A stretch of 64,000 nucleotides of DNA from Neisseria canis (lineage in GTDB: Bacteria > Pseudomonadota > Gammaproteobacteria > Burkholderiales > Neisseriaceae): assembly GCF_900636765.1 (NCBI RefSeq), contig NZ_LR134313.1, forward strand, positions 620,001 to 684,000, written 5' to 3'. Position numbers and translations under genes: made by a program. Every line of letters begins with the position of its first letter. The stretch's first letter is position 1. The notes below the pieces were generated by a model. It was given only the letters and a program-made list of their open reading frames with translations. It had not been told where the DNA came from and ran no database searches. Positions 52,123 through 61,396 of this stretch are shown here, one piece after another.

Positions 52123-53883
52123 TCAGTCGCCCATCACTTTGCCTTCCCTGCGCGGGTCGGCGCCGCCGATTAAGCCTTTATCGGTAATCACGATGCCTTG
52201 CACGCCGGAATTCAGATCTCGCACTTCGGTTTTGTAGCCGATTTTCTGCAAAGCTTCGGCCTGTTTGGCCGCTGTGGTGTTTTGTTCCAGCTCGTACGTG
52301 CCGAAGCGGTTGAGCATATTGGGCAGGGAAATGGCTTGCTGGATGTCCATGCCCCAATCGATATGCGCCACCAGCGTTTTGGCCACATAGCCGATGATGC
52401 GGCTGCCGCCGGGCGAACCGACCGTCATATAGGGCCGGCCGTTTTTCAACACAATAGTCGGCGCCATAGACGAGCGCGGGCGCTTACCGCCTTCAACGCG
52501 GTTGGCAACAGGCTTGCCGTTTTTTACCGGCTCGAATGAAAAATCGGTCAATTCGTTGTTCAGCAGATAGCCGTTGGCCATCAGGGTGGAGCCGAACGCA
52601 TTTTCAATGGAAGTGGTCATGGAAAGCACGTTGCCTTGTTTGTCCACCGCCACGACATGGCTGGTGGAAGGCAACTCGATAGCCGGTGCGGCGGCCTGTG
52701 TGCTGCCGAACTCGCCGGCCGGGGCGTCGCCGAGGGCTTGGGCGGTATCGGCGAGCAAGGCGGCGCGCTGTTTCAGATAGGCATCGGAAACCAGCGCTTG
52801 CGTAGGCACTTTTACAAAATCCGGATCGGCCACATAAAGGTCGCGGTCGGCAAACGCCAAGCGCGAGGCGTCGCCGAGCAGACGCCAGCTGTTGAGGCTG
52901 CGGTAGGAAGATTGTTTTTGCTCAAATTGGTTCAGAATGCCGGTAATCTGCGCCAGCGCAATGCCGCCCGAGCTGGGCGCACCCATGCCGCACACTTGGT
53001 ATTCGCGGTAACTTCCGCACACGGCTTCGCGCTCGATGATTTTATAGTTTTTAAAATCAACGGCGGCCAATTTGCCGGGATTGTCTTTGGCACCGCGCAC
53101 GGCTTTGATGATGTTTTGCGCGTATTTGCCGTTATAAAAAGGTTTAGCGCCGTCTTTGGCCAGCGTTTTCACTGTGGCGGCAAACTCGGGATTTTTCAGC
53201 AACGCACCTGCCTGCAAGGCTTGTCCGTTGGGCAGGAAATAGGCGGCAGTGGCGGGATAGCGCTGCAAGTGCTCGGCATTGCTCTGAATGGAAGCCGCCA
53301 TGCGCGGCGACACTTGGAAGCCTTCTTCCGCCAGCTTCACCGGCATATCAAACAAGCGCGCCCACGGCATTTTGCCGTAACGCTTGTGCAGCTCTTCCAT
53401 CATTTTCGGCACGCCCGGGGTGCCGACCGAACGGCCGCCCACCACCGCCTGCTTGAATTCCAGCGGCTTGCCTTCTTTATCTAAAAACAATTCGGGCGTA
53501 GCGGCTTTGGGCGCGGTTTCGCGCGCATCAAACGTGGTGAGCTTTTTCGCCTGATTGTCCCAATACACCACAAACGCGCCGCCGCCCAAACCGGAAGACT
53601 GCGGCTCCACCAAGCTTAATGTGGTTTGCATGGCAATCATGGCATCCACCGCGCTGCCGCCTTGTTTCAAAACCCGATAGCCCGCTTCGGTAGCCAACGG
53701 GTTGGCGGAAGCAGCCATAAATTCTTGGGCGCGCACAAGCTGCTGCTCGGTGTTGCCGTGGCCTTGTTCTGGCGCAAAATCATCGGCGCCGCGCGCGGTT
53801 TGTTTTTCGGGCGCTTGGGAAGACGAACAAGCCGCCAGCAACACGGCTGCGGCCAAGGCAAAAGCGGTTTTCATCGGCATCAT
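52123..53883 (-). CDS. ggt: Gamma-glutamyltransferase
   Basis: 586 aa from the ATG at 53883, with GGAG 8 bases upstream; a longer frame to 54120 would overlap recQ and is rejected. Lipoprotein-type signal (ALAAAVLLAACSSS). The large subunit starts near residue 40 (ASANPLATEAGYRVLKQGGSAVDAMIAMQ). The autocleavage nucleophile Thr is in LPSTSHVVAVDKQGNVLSM near 403. The small subunit holds the GSPGGSRIIGYV substrate loop. It hydrolyses or transfers gamma-glutamyl groups of glutathione; lipidation would place it in the envelope, as in other Neisseria. Confidence 0.93.
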   Translation of the reverse strand: MMPMKTAFALAAAVLLAACSSSQAPEKQTARGADDFAPEQGHGNTEQQLVRAQEFMAASANPLATEAGYRVLKQGGSAVDAMIAMQTTLSLVEPQSSGLGGGAFVVYWDNQAKKLTTFDARETAPKAATPELFLDKEGKPLEFKQAVVGGRSVGTPGVPKMMEELHKRYGKMPWARLFDMPVKLAEEGFQVSPRMAASIQSNAEHLQRYPATAAYFLPNGQALQAGALLKNPEFAATVKTLAKDGAKPFYNGKYAQNIIKAVRGAKDNPGKLAAVDFKNYKIIEREAVCGSYREYQVCGMGAPSSGGIALAQITGILNQFEQKQSSYRSLNSWRLLGDASRLAFADRDLYVADPDFVKVPTQALVSDAYLKQRAALLADTAQALGDAPAGEFGSTQAAAPAIELPSTSHVVAVDKQGNVLSMTTSIENAFGSTLMANGYLLNNELTDFSFEPVKNGKPVANRVEGGKRPRSSMAPTIVLKNGRPYMTVGSPGGSRIIGYVAKTLVAHIDWGMDIQQAISLPNMLNRFGTYELEQNTTAAKQAEALQKIGYKTEVRDLNSGVQGIVITDKGLIGGADPRREGKVMGD

Positions 53884-53949
53884 GGCATTTTCTCCGGATG
53901 TTATGCAAAAAGGGTTTGCATAATTTAACCGATTTTGCCGGAAAAGCAC

Positions 53950-53993
53950 AATGCCTGTCTGAAAGCCGATAAACAGGTTTTCAGACAGGCATT
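53950..53993. terminator. wadDUS inverted-repeat terminator of recQ
   Basis: AATGCCTGTCTGAAA and complement around a 13-base loop, 18 bases after the recQ stop (minus strand). Confidence 0.75.
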
Positions 53994-54010
53994 GCTTAAC
54001 TGCTTGCCGA

Positions 54011-55843
54011 TTAAAATACATCTCCTCCGTCGTCGGCTTCCTGCATAAACTTGGCGCACAAAGCCAACACTTCGCTGCCGTATTTCTCGATTTTCGCTTC
54101 GCCCAAACCGTAAACTTCATGCAGATCGGCTTCGGTTTGCGGCAGGTTTTGCACGATACTCTGCAAGGTGCGGTCGCCGAAAATGATGTAGGCGGGCACG
54201 TTTTCCGCTTTGGCCTGCTCCAGCCGCCAATGCCTGAGCTCCTGCCAAATGCGCTCTTCGCGCTCGGTGCGCAGCCATTGGGTTTTGCTGCCCGCAGCCG
54301 CGGTTTTTTGGCGTTTGAGCGGGCGCAGCCACACGGTTTGCCCGCCGGTTAGCACGGCTTTGGCTGCGGGGGTGAGGCGCAAGGCCTGATAATTGGCGGT
54401 ATCGGTGTCGATCAGGCCGAGGCCGAGGCATTGGCGGGTAACGGCGCGCCAGTCTTTATCGGATTGCTCGGCGCCGATGCCGAATGTGGAAAGCTTGTCG
54501 TGGCCATTTTGCTTGATCCAGTCTTCGTTTTTGCCGCGCAACACGTTAATCACATAGCCTGCACCGAAGCGCTGACCGACGCGGTAGATGCAGCTCAAAA
54601 GTTTCTGTACCAACACGGTGCCGTCGAAGCGCACGGGCGGGTTGAGGCAGTTGTCGCAATTGCCGCAAGGCCCGCTTTCTTCGCCGAAATGGCGCAACAA
54701 GGGCACGCGGCGGCATTCGGCGGTTTCGCACACGGCAAACATGGCGTTGAGCTTGGATAACTCAATCTGTTTTTGAAAATCATCGCTGCCGCTTTCCATA
54801 ATGCGTTCTTTAAGCAGCATGAAATTATTCATGCCGTAGCAAAGCCAGCTGGCAGCGGGCAGCCCGTCGCGCCCCGCGCGGCCGCTTTCCTGATAAAAAT
54901 GCTCGATGCTTTGCGGCATGTCGAGGTGGGCGACAAAGCGCACGTCGGGCTTGTCGATGCCCATGCCGAAAGCCACGGTGGCCACCACGATGATGTTGTC
55001 TTCCTGCGTGAAACGGCGCTGGTTTTGCGTGCGCGTTTCCATGCTCAGGCCGGCGTGGTAGGGAATGGCGTTTAAGCCGTGGCTGCTTAAAAATCCGGCG
55101 GTGTCTTCCACGCTTTTGCGGCTGAGGCAGTACACAATGCCGCTTTCTCCCTGCATGTCTTTAAGGATAAAGTCGAGCAGCTGCTTTTTGCCGTTGTTTT
55201 TTTCAACCACTTGGTAGCGGATATTGGGGCGGTCGAAGCTGGCGACAAACTCGGGGGCGTCTTCCAGCTTGAGATAATGTTTGATGTCGGCGCGGGTTTC
55301 GGCGTCGGCCGTGGCGGTAAGCGCGATGCGCGGCACTTGCGGATAGCGTTCGGCCAAAAGAGCGAGCTGTCGGTATTCGGGGCGGAAATCGTGGCCCCAC
55401 TGGCTCACGCAATGGGCTTCGTCGATGGCAAACAGGCTGATCCGGGTGTTATCCAGAAAGCGCAGGAAACGCTCGCTCACCAATCTTTCGGGCGCAACGT
55501 AAAGCAGCTTGAGCGAGCCGTTGTGGATATCTTCGGCAATCCGGCGCACTTCGTCGGGATACGTGCCGCTGTGCACGCTGGCCGAATGCACGCCCGCGGC
55601 ACGCAGGTTGGCCACTTGGTCGTTCATCAGCGCAATCAGCGGCGACACCACTATGGCCACGCCTTCGCGCATCAGCGCCGGTATTTGGTAGCAAAGCGAT
55701 TTGCCGCCGCCGGTGGGCATCAAAACCAAGAGGCTCCGGCCGCCGGCGAGCGTGTCCACAATTTCGGCCTGACGCCCGCGGAAACCGGGGTAACCGAACA
55801 CATCGTGCAAAATCCGCCGTGCATCGTCGCGCTGCTTGGTCAT
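54011..55843 (-). CDS. recQ: ATP-dependent DNA helicase RecQ
   Basis: 610 aa. Motif 0/I FGYPGFRGRQAEIV and PTGGGKSLCYQIPAL; DEAH box in FAIDEAHCVSQWGHDFRPEY; motif VI QESGRAGRDGLPA. The zinc-binding RQC region has Cys in AVCETAECRRV and GPCGNCDNC. One HRDC domain is at the C-terminus (LRTEREERIWQELRHWRLEQAKAENVPAYIIFGDRTL). Neisserial RecQ often has three HRDC domains; only one is evident here. It works in recombinational repair and, in gonococci, in pilin variation. Confidence 0.96.
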   Translation of the reverse strand: MTKQRDDARRILHDVFGYPGFRGRQAEIVDTLAGGRSLLVLMPTGGGKSLCYQIPALMREGVAIVVSPLIALMNDQVANLRAAGVHSASVHSGTYPDEVRRIAEDIHNGSLKLLYVAPERLVSERFLRFLDNTRISLFAIDEAHCVSQWGHDFRPEYRQLALLAERYPQVPRIALTATADAETRADIKHYLKLEDAPEFVASFDRPNIRYQVVEKNNGKKQLLDFILKDMQGESGIVYCLSRKSVEDTAGFLSSHGLNAIPYHAGLSMETRTQNQRRFTQEDNIIVVATVAFGMGIDKPDVRFVAHLDMPQSIEHFYQESGRAGRDGLPAASWLCYGMNNFMLLKERIMESGSDDFQKQIELSKLNAMFAVCETAECRRVPLLRHFGEESGPCGNCDNCLNPPVRFDGTVLVQKLLSCIYRVGQRFGAGYVINVLRGKNEDWIKQNGHDKLSTFGIGAEQSDKDWRAVTRQCLGLGLIDTDTANYQALRLTPAAKAVLTGGQTVWLRPLKRQKTAAAGSKTQWLRTEREERIWQELRHWRLEQAKAENVPAYIIFGDRTLQSIVQNLPQTEADLHEVYGLGEAKIEKYGSEVLALCAKFMQEADDGGDVF

Positions 55844-55905
55844 TTGGAGAATTCCGTTATAATAAGGCGGATATTTTAATGAATGCCTGTCTGAAAGGAA
55901 AGTTT

Positions 55906-56343
55906 ATGAACCCACGCAAGGCTTTGCGGTTAGCCGCTCCGCTTGTTTTGCTCGGCCTTCTGGCCGCGTGTGCCGGCGGCCCGAAAGTTGAAGGAAGCTG
56001 GCAGAGTATCGGCGAGAGCAACGAAGGCAATATCCGCAACTATATCGATAAAAACAGCGTTAAGCGCAACGGCAACATCGTAACTTTCCGCGACAAGAAA
56101 ACCGTGATGAAACCCGCGCAAGAGCGCTATGTCAACACGCCGCGCTACAAAACCGCCATCGGCACGTGGGAAATCGACTGCGCCAAAAAAACCTACCGCC
56201 TAAGCGCGCTCACGCTCTTAGACGAAAGCGGCAAAGAATTGCTCAAGCAAACCTACACGCCGGTAAACGTGCGCCCGATGCCGGTTGCCGAGAGCGGCTC
56301 CATTGTCGAAAAACAATATCAAACCGTATGTTCGGGCAAATAA
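55906..56343 (+). CDS. Surface-adhesin E-like lipoprotein
   Basis: 145 aa from the ATG at 55906; AAAGGAAAG upstream is the tail of a wadDUS joined to a purine run. Lipobox LGLLAACA gives Cys near residue 22. The mature part has W near the start (GSWQSIGESNEGNIRNYIDKNSVKRNGNIVTF), DKK near 62, and Cys in TWEIDCAKKTYRLSALTLLD and the final QTVCSGK, the pattern of the adhesin-E (PF16747-like) domain. Function in Neisseria is not established. The next lipoprotein gene follows by 22 bp. Confidence 0.75.
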   Translation: MNPRKALRLAAPLVLLGLLAACAGGPKVEGSWQSIGESNEGNIRNYIDKNSVKRNGNIVTFRDKKTVMKPAQERYVNTPRYKTAIGTWEIDCAKKTYRLSALTLLDESGKELLKQTYTPVNVRPMPVAESGSIVEKQYQTVCSGK

Positions 56344-56365
56344 TGCCTGTCTGAAAGGATACACA

Positions 56366-56776
56366 ATGAAGCCTTTTTTAGCCGTTTTTTTACTGTTCCC
56401 CCTTTCCGCCTGCACGTTTAACAACCCTTTCGGCAGCACGGCCGAACCGGCACCCGCCAACCTGCCGCCGGCAGCCACCGCACAAGTAGCCGCCGGCTCC
56501 GGCTCAGCGGGCGACGAATTATTGAGCGCGCAAGCCGCCTACCGCGAAGCCATCCGGCAGCAAAACCGCAGCGACGGCAATATCGCCAGCCTCCAACGCA
56601 AGCTTCACGATGCCGAGCGCCGCAAACAGCAGGCCGACGACGACATTACCCGCCTGCGCGCCGAGCTGCACCAAGCCAGCGAATCGAAAACCGGCACCGA
56701 CAGCGCCACCCAAGCCGCCAGCCAACGCCTGAACGCAGCATGGGAAGCTGCCCGCCAAGCCGGATTGGTGCATTAA
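56366..56776 (+). CDS. Coiled-coil lipoprotein
   Basis: 136 aa from the ATG at 56366, which has CTGAAAGGATACACA upstream; here again the wadDUS supplies the Shine-Dalgarno-like AAAGGA. Lipobox LFPLSACTF, then a Pro/Ala-rich spacer and a coiled coil over residues about 50-115 (YREAIRQQNRSDGNIASLQRKLHDAERRKQQADDDITRLRAEL). No family recognised. Probably co-transcribed with the adhesin-E-like gene. Confidence 0.8.
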   Translation: MKPFLAVFLLFPLSACTFNNPFGSTAEPAPANLPPAATAQVAAGSGSAGDELLSAQAAYREAIRQQNRSDGNIASLQRKLHDAERRKQQADDDITRLRAELHQASESKTGTDSATQAASQRLNAAWEAARQAGLVH

Positions 56777-56788
56777 TCCGAAAAACCG

Positions 56789-56829
56789 AATGCCTGTCTG
56801 AAAAAACACCTTGCTTTCAGACAGGCATT
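56789..56829. terminator. wadDUS inverted-repeat terminator
   Basis: AATGCCTGTCTGAAAA and complement with a 12-base loop, 13 bases after the coiled-coil lipoprotein stop. Confidence 0.75.
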
Positions 56830-56891
56830 TATACTGAGTAAAGCTGCTTTAAGCAGCCGACAACAAAACTTTTTACTCACTTAACATAACA

Positions 56892-57371
56892 ATGATGAAA
56901 TCCAAAGCCATTTCCCTGCTCGCCTTACTGGCCGGCCTCGGCGCCCACGCCGCGCCCGCCCAAACCGGCGGGAAAACCCAACTACAGCCCGGCCAATACC
57001 AATATGCTCTCTACGGCCCTTACGGCCCGTCCGACTTCCGCGAGCTGGTTTTTGTTCATGTATTACCCGAAGGCAGATACTGCATGTTTTCAACAGGAAC
57101 GGATTTAAGCTACGAAGGCATGCAGCTGGGCAAATGGCGGAAACAAAAAGGCAATATCATGCTGGATAACCAAACCGTTATCAGCAACCAACCCGTTTTG
57201 GGCAGCGCGGAAGCGCCTGCCGACGATACGGGCATGAAAGGCGCGCTGCTCGGTAAGCAACCGGCGCTTTTCATCAATGCAAGAAACGCCGAATATCAGG
57301 CTTACCACAATAAGCAGGCGCTGGAAAAAGCCCGCGCGGAATGCGTGGAAATGCAAAAAAATTCATACTGA
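56892..57371 (+). CDS. Secreted protein of unknown function
   Basis: 159 aa; start MMK. Signal peptide of about 20 residues ends GLGAHA. The mature part has LQPGQYQYALYGPYGPSDFRELVFVHVLPEGRYCMFSTGTDLSY and a C-terminal helix (KALEKARAECV-like). Two cysteines could pair. No known domain recognised. 98 bp before gpmA on the same strand. Confidence 0.75.
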   Translation: MMKSKAISLLALLAGLGAHAAPAQTGGKTQLQPGQYQYALYGPYGPSDFRELVFVHVLPEGRYCMFSTGTDLSYEGMQLGKWRKQKGNIMLDNQTVISNQPVLGSAEAPADDTGMKGALLGKQPALFINARNAEYQAYHNKQALEKARAECVEMQKNSY

Positions 57372-57469
57372 GTTACCGGGCAAACGGAATCCTGAAAATT
57401 TCCCGTTTGAAATGACCGTTTGCACCGATACCTGTTGTTAACCTTAACCCCGATATGGAGAAGAAATAA

Positions 57470-58153
57470 ATGGAACTCGTACTTATCCGCCACGGCCAAA
57501 GCGAATGGAACGCCAAAAACCTGTTTACCGGCTGGCGCGACGTCAAGCTTTCCGAGCAAGGCATTGCCGAAGCCACTGCGGCCGGCCGCAAGCTGAAAGA
57601 AAAAGGCTATCTGTTTGACATCGCGTTCACCTCGGCTCTTTCCCGCGCCATCAAAACCTGCAACATCGTACTGGAAGAATCCGACCAATTATGGGTGCCG
57701 CAAATCAAAAGCTGGCGCTTAAACGAGCGCCATTACGGCCAATTGCAGGGTTTGGACAAAAAACAAACCGCCGAAAAATACGGCGACGAGCAAGTGCACA
57801 TCTGGCGCCGCAGCTACGATACCCTGCCGCCGCTGTTGGATGCCGGCGACGAATTCTCCGCCCACAACGACCGCCGCTATGCCCATTTGCCTGCCGATGT
57901 GGTGCCCGACGGCGAAAACCTGAAAGTAACCCTCGTACGCGTGCTGCCTTTCTGGCACGACCAAATCGCTCCGGCCCTCTTGAGCGGCAAACACGTGCTG
58001 GTGGCCGCCCACGGCAATTCTCTGCGCGCTTTGGTGAAGCATCTGGAAGGCATTTCCGATGAAGAAATCATGGGCGTGGAAATTCCTACCGGCCAGCCGC
58101 TGGTATATAAGCTGGACGATAATTTGAAAGTGATTGAGAAATTCTATCTGTAA
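57470..58153 (+). CDS. gpmA: 2,3-bisphosphoglycerate-dependent phosphoglycerate mutase
   Basis: 227 aa. [27 protein letters not shown] holds the phosphohistidine (RHG). [18 protein letters not shown] and [20 protein letters not shown] with the second His fit the dPGM family closely, including the length. Glycolysis/gluconeogenesis: 3-PG to 2-PG. Start preceded by GGAGAAGAAATAA. Ends with a wadDUS hairpin. Confidence 0.96.
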   Translation: MELVLIRHGQSEWNAKNLFTGWRDVKLSEQGIAEATAAGRKLKEKGYLFDIAFTSALSRAIKTCNIVLEESDQLWVPQIKSWRLNERHYGQLQGLDKKQTAEKYGDEQVHIWRRSYDTLPPLLDAGDEFSAHNDRRYAHLPADVVPDGENLKVTLVRVLPFWHDQIAPALLSGKHVLVAAHGNSLRALVKHLEGISDEEIMGVEIPTGQPLVYKLDDNLKVIEKFYL

Positions 58154-58170
58154 GCGTTTACGGATAAAGC

Positions 58171-58204
58171 AATGCCTGTCTGAAAAGGTTTTCAGACAGG
58201 CATT
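58171..58204. terminator. wadDUS inverted-repeat terminator
   Basis: AATGCCTGTCTGAAAA and complement between convergent gpmA and lpxC. Confidence 0.78.
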
Positions 58205-58220
58205 GTTGATATCCCCGCAA

Positions 58221-59141
58221 TCAAGCCACGTCTAAATTCAAATTATGAAAAGCCGGCGGCAAATCTTCGTCTTGTTTGAATTCCACCCATTCGTAAGACG
58301 TTTCGTCTTCCAACACTTTGCGCAACAAAGCATTATTGACGGCATGTCCGGATTTGAAGCCTTCAAACGCGCCGATAATCGGGTGGCCGACAATATACAA
58401 ATCACCGATGGCATCCAAAATTTTATGGCGCACAAATTCATCGGGGTAGCGCAAGCCGTCGGGATTCAGCACGTCGGCATCATCAATCACAATTGCGTTG
58501 GAAAGGTTGCCGCCCAAACCGAGGTTGTGCGAGCGCATCATTTCTACTTCCTGCATAAAGCCGAACGTGCGCGCACGGGCGATTTCTTCCACATAAGATT
58601 TTCCTGCAAAATCAATCTCAAAGCGCGGGCTGCTGCGGTTGAACACCGGATGGTCGAATTCAATCGTCAGCGCGGCTTTAAAGCCGTTATAAGGCGTGAA
58701 TTTCACCCATTTGCCCGGTTCCCGCACTTCCACTTCTTTCAGTATGCGCAAAAACTTTTTCTGCGCTTTCTGATCCACAATGCCCGCATCCTGCAAAAGA
58801 TAGATAAAAGGCAGGCTGGAACCGTCCATAATCGGGATTTCCGGCGCGTTCAATTCAATCAACACGTTGTCCACACCATAGGCGGCCAATGCCGACATAA
58901 TATGCTCAATGGTTCCGACGCGCACACCTTGTTCGGTAACAATGGTGGAAGACAAACGGGTATCGTTAATCAGATAAGGGCTCAGCTTGATGATTTCGCC
59001 CTGCTCTCCGCCCAAATCGGTGCGGCGGAAAGCGATGCCGCTGTTTTCTTCGGCCGGATGCAGGGTAAGCGACACACGTTCGCCCGAATGCAGACCCACG
59101 CCGGTTGCCCGCACGGATTTGGCCAAAGTACGCTGTAGCAT
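58221..59141 (-). CDS. lpxC: UDP-3-O-acyl-N-acetylglucosamine deacetylase
   Basis: 306 aa from the ATG at 59141 (GGAAGGATTTCT upstream). Starts MLQRTLAKSVRATGVGLHSGERVSLTLHPA, with zinc ligand and catalytic regions IEHIMSALAAYGVDNVLIELNAPEIPIMDGSS (EHxxxA), and HKILDAIGDLYIVGHPIIGAFEGFKSGHAVNN with the final His residues. It catalyses the committed step of lipid A synthesis. It is transcribed away from gapA across a 564-bp region rich in DnaA boxes. Confidence 0.96.
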   Translation of the reverse strand: MLQRTLAKSVRATGVGLHSGERVSLTLHPAEENSGIAFRRTDLGGEQGEIIKLSPYLINDTRLSSTIVTEQGVRVGTIEHIMSALAAYGVDNVLIELNAPEIPIMDGSSLPFIYLLQDAGIVDQKAQKKFLRILKEVEVREPGKWVKFTPYNGFKAALTIEFDHPVFNRSSPRFEIDFAGKSYVEEIARARTFGFMQEVEMMRSHNLGLGGNLSNAIVIDDADVLNPDGLRYPDEFVRHKILDAIGDLYIVGHPIIGAFEGFKSGHAVNNALLRKVLEDETSYEWVEFKQDEDLPPAFHNLNLDVA

Positions 59142-59221
59142 AGAAATCCTTCCATAATGGTCGAAATAGGGGTTCACGGAGCATCATACGGTAAAACAGG
59201 CATGAATAACATTGAATTTGT

Positions 59222-59470
59222 TTATGGATAAAGTAGCTTTATCCACATGGCCGGCGGTTTCAAACCGGTTTGTTCTTTTTGCTGCACATGCTGTCTCCAG
59301 CTTTTCCCGCCGCTTTACCTCAGCTTATCCATAGTTTTTCAGACAGGCTTATCGTTTGATTTTACATGAAAAACTTAACTTATCCACAGAATATCGCCTG
59401 AATAAAGCCATTTATCTACATCATAATCTTTTTATTTTTTAAATTAAAAAGTAAAAAGGAAGTTTAAAAA
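59222..59470. other. DnaA-box cluster with A+T-rich flank; candidate replication origin
   Basis: 9-mers: reverse TTATCCATA at 59223-59231, TTATCCACA at 59239-59247 and 59380-59388, TTATCCATA at 59325-59333, and TTATCTACA at 59412-59420. An A/T-only-like stretch follows at 59421-59460 (TTTTTATTTTTTAAATTAAA). The flanking genes lpxC and gapA are transcribed outward. The remainder of 59142-59705 has no gene. Confidence 0.5.
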
Positions 59471-59705
59471 CCGCCGATTTCCAACCTGATAAAATCAAAT
59501 TTGCATAAATAACTGTATGTAAGCTTAGGTAGTATTTGAAAAATATGATAAAACCGATATAAATCAGCCCGATATTGTTTTTAATTTGCCCTAGCAGGTT
59601 AAACACAATATCGGCCAAGCAGCCGTTCAACCGGCTCTATGCTGAAAATACCTCGATAATTAAATTTTCACGCTTTCAATTCATCCTAAAAAACAGGAGT
59701 TTAAT

Positions 59706-60713
59706 ATGGGTATCAAAGTTGCCGTCAACGGATTCGGCCGCATAGGCCGTTTGGCATTGCGCCGCCTTGTCGAACAGGACGATATCGAAGTGGTTGCCAT
59801 CAACGACCTTACCCCACCCGATATGTTGGTGCATCTGTTTAAATACGACACCATGCAGGGCCGTTTTCAAGGCACGGCCGAGCTGAAAGAAAATGCCATT
59901 GTTGTGAACGGCAAAACCATCCGGGCGTTTGCCGATGCCGATCCGGAAAACCTGCCGTGGCGGGAATTGGGTGTGGACGTGGTGTTGGAATGCACAGGCT
60001 TTTTCAACAGCAAAGACAAAGCCGAAGCGCATATCCGGGCAGGCGCCAAAAAAGTATTGCTTTCCGCGCCCGGCGGCAATGATGTGAAAACCATCGTATT
60101 CGGTGTGAACGAACACACTTTGGACGGCAGCGAAACCGTGGTTTCCGGCGCTTCCTGCACCACCAACTGTTTGGCGCCTATGGCCAATGTGCTGCACAAG
60201 GAATTCGGTATCGTCCAGGGGTTGATGACCACCGTGCATGCCTACACCGGCGACCAAAACACGCTGGACGCACCGCACCGCAAAAGCGATTTCCGCCGCG
60301 CCCGCGCCGCCGCGCAAAACATCGTGCCCAACAGCACCGGCGCGGCCAAAGCCATCGGTTTGGTGATTCCCGAGCTCAAAGGCAAGTTGGACGGCGCCGC
60401 CCAGCGCGTTCCGGTGGCAACCGGCTCGCTGACCGAGCTGGTTTCCGTGCTTTCCCGGCCGGTAACGGTGGAGGAAATCAATGCCAAGATGAAAGCGGCT
60501 GCAAACGAAAGCTATGCTTATACGGAAGATCCGATTGTGTCTTCCGATGTAATCGGTTTGGAAGCCGGTTCGATGTTTGATGCAACACAAACCAAAGTGA
60601 TAACGGTGGGCGACAAGCAGTTGGTCAAAACCGTGGCGTGGTATGACAACGAAATGTCTTATACCTGCCAGCTGATCCGCACGCTGCAATATTTTTCCGC
60701 TTTGATGAAGTGA
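59706..60713 (+). CDS. gapA: Glyceraldehyde-3-phosphate dehydrogenase
   Basis: 335 aa, AGGAG 6 bases before the ATG. NAD-binding start [21 protein letters not shown], catalytic Cys in [15 protein letters not shown] near residue 151, and NAD-loop [35 protein letters not shown]. The type I phosphorylating GAPDH pattern is complete. Standard glycolytic or gluconeogenic role. The paralogue issue (Neisseria have gapA-1 and gapA-2) cannot be settled here. Confidence 0.96.
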   Translation: MGIKVAVNGFGRIGRLALRRLVEQDDIEVVAINDLTPPDMLVHLFKYDTMQGRFQGTAELKENAIVVNGKTIRAFADADPENLPWRELGVDVVLECTGFFNSKDKAEAHIRAGAKKVLLSAPGGNDVKTIVFGVNEHTLDGSETVVSGASCTTNCLAPMANVLHKEFGIVQGLMTTVHAYTGDQNTLDAPHRKSDFRRARAAAQNIVPNSTGAAKAIGLVIPELKGKLDGAAQRVPVATGSLTELVSVLSRPVTVEEINAKMKAAANESYAYTEDPIVSSDVIGLEAGSMFDATQTKVITVGDKQLVKTVAWYDNEMSYTCQLIRTLQYFSALMK

Positions 60714-60726
60714 ATGTTGCATTAAA

Positions 60727-60761
60727 AAATGCCTGTCTGAAAGTTTTCAGACAGGCATTTT
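60727..60761. terminator. wadDUS inverted-repeat terminator
   Basis: AATGCCTGTCTGAAA and complement with a T-rich tail 12 bases after gapA. Confidence 0.8.
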
Positions 60762-61027
60762 TGTATAAACGGTACTGTTTTTGAAACAAACGGTATTTTA
60801 TATAAAATTATATTCTTAATAAAATCAATAATATGATTCAAATGTCGAAAAATAATTACCGTTTATCTGTTCCCAACGGTAAAAACTTTGTCTAGAATGC
60901 AATCCAACAAAACAAAAAACAGATTCAATCAAATAAAAAATATTTACGGGCAGGCAAGAAATAATCGATTGCCGATTTATTTTAAAGCCGTTTTTCTATC
61001 AGATATTAAAGAAAAAGGAAAACCATC
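60762..61027. other. A+T-rich leader before a small gene
   Basis: 266 bp with runs such as TATATAAAATTATATTC (60797) and no reading frame that looks like a gene. It should hold the promoter of the 70-aa gene. The hexamers are too degenerate to choose one. Confidence 0.4.
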
Positions 61028-61240
61028 ATGTTAGGCTTTTTATTCAACCGCAAAAACAAACAAAACAATGCTCCTGTTGTGAAACAACCCGTTGTGCAGG
61101 CCACTCTTGCCAAATTTGCGCTGGATAAAATCCAAGCTGAAGAATTCAGCTTCGACGACAGCGAATTGGGTTTGAATGTCAGCTTCGACGAAAAGCCGAT
61201 GACCCGCGACCAAGTGCGCATGCTTGAGCTTGCAATGTAA
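61028..61240 (+). CDS. Small soluble protein of unknown function
   Basis: 70 aa; AAAGAAAAAGGA upstream. Starts MLGFLFNRKNKQNNAPVV and ends TRDQVRMLELAM, with an acidic middle (AEEFSFDDSELGLNVSFDEKPM). It has its own long leader and a strong terminator, which supports a real gene. The N-terminal FLFNRKNK resembles the start of the next gene (FSFFKRKKK), likely chance. No family recognised. Confidence 0.7.
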   Translation: MLGFLFNRKNKQNNAPVVKQPVVQATLAKFALDKIQAEEFSFDDSELGLNVSFDEKPMTRDQVRMLELAM

Positions 61241-61254
61241 ACCGAATCACAGCG

Positions 61255-61292
61255 AAACCGCCCGAACAGATTGTTTTCGGGCGGTTTGCTTT
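61255..61292 (+). terminator. Rho-independent terminator
   Basis: Perfect 12-base arms AAACCGCCCGAA and TTCGGGCGGTTT around a 9-base loop, then GCTTTTGC and further T residues. Confidence 0.88.
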
Positions 61293-61396
61293 TGCTTTGT
61301 TCAGACAGCCATTGTGCTTGTGTTAACATACAAACCTCAGCAATTAGGCTACAATAAGCTTCACGATACAACCCTTCCAAATTTAAAGAGAATTTT

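Noticed and set aside
53884..54120. Longer gamma-glutamyltransferase overlapping recQ
   Set aside because: The extra residues come from the DUS hairpin and the end of recQ. The lipoprotein signal starts at 53883.
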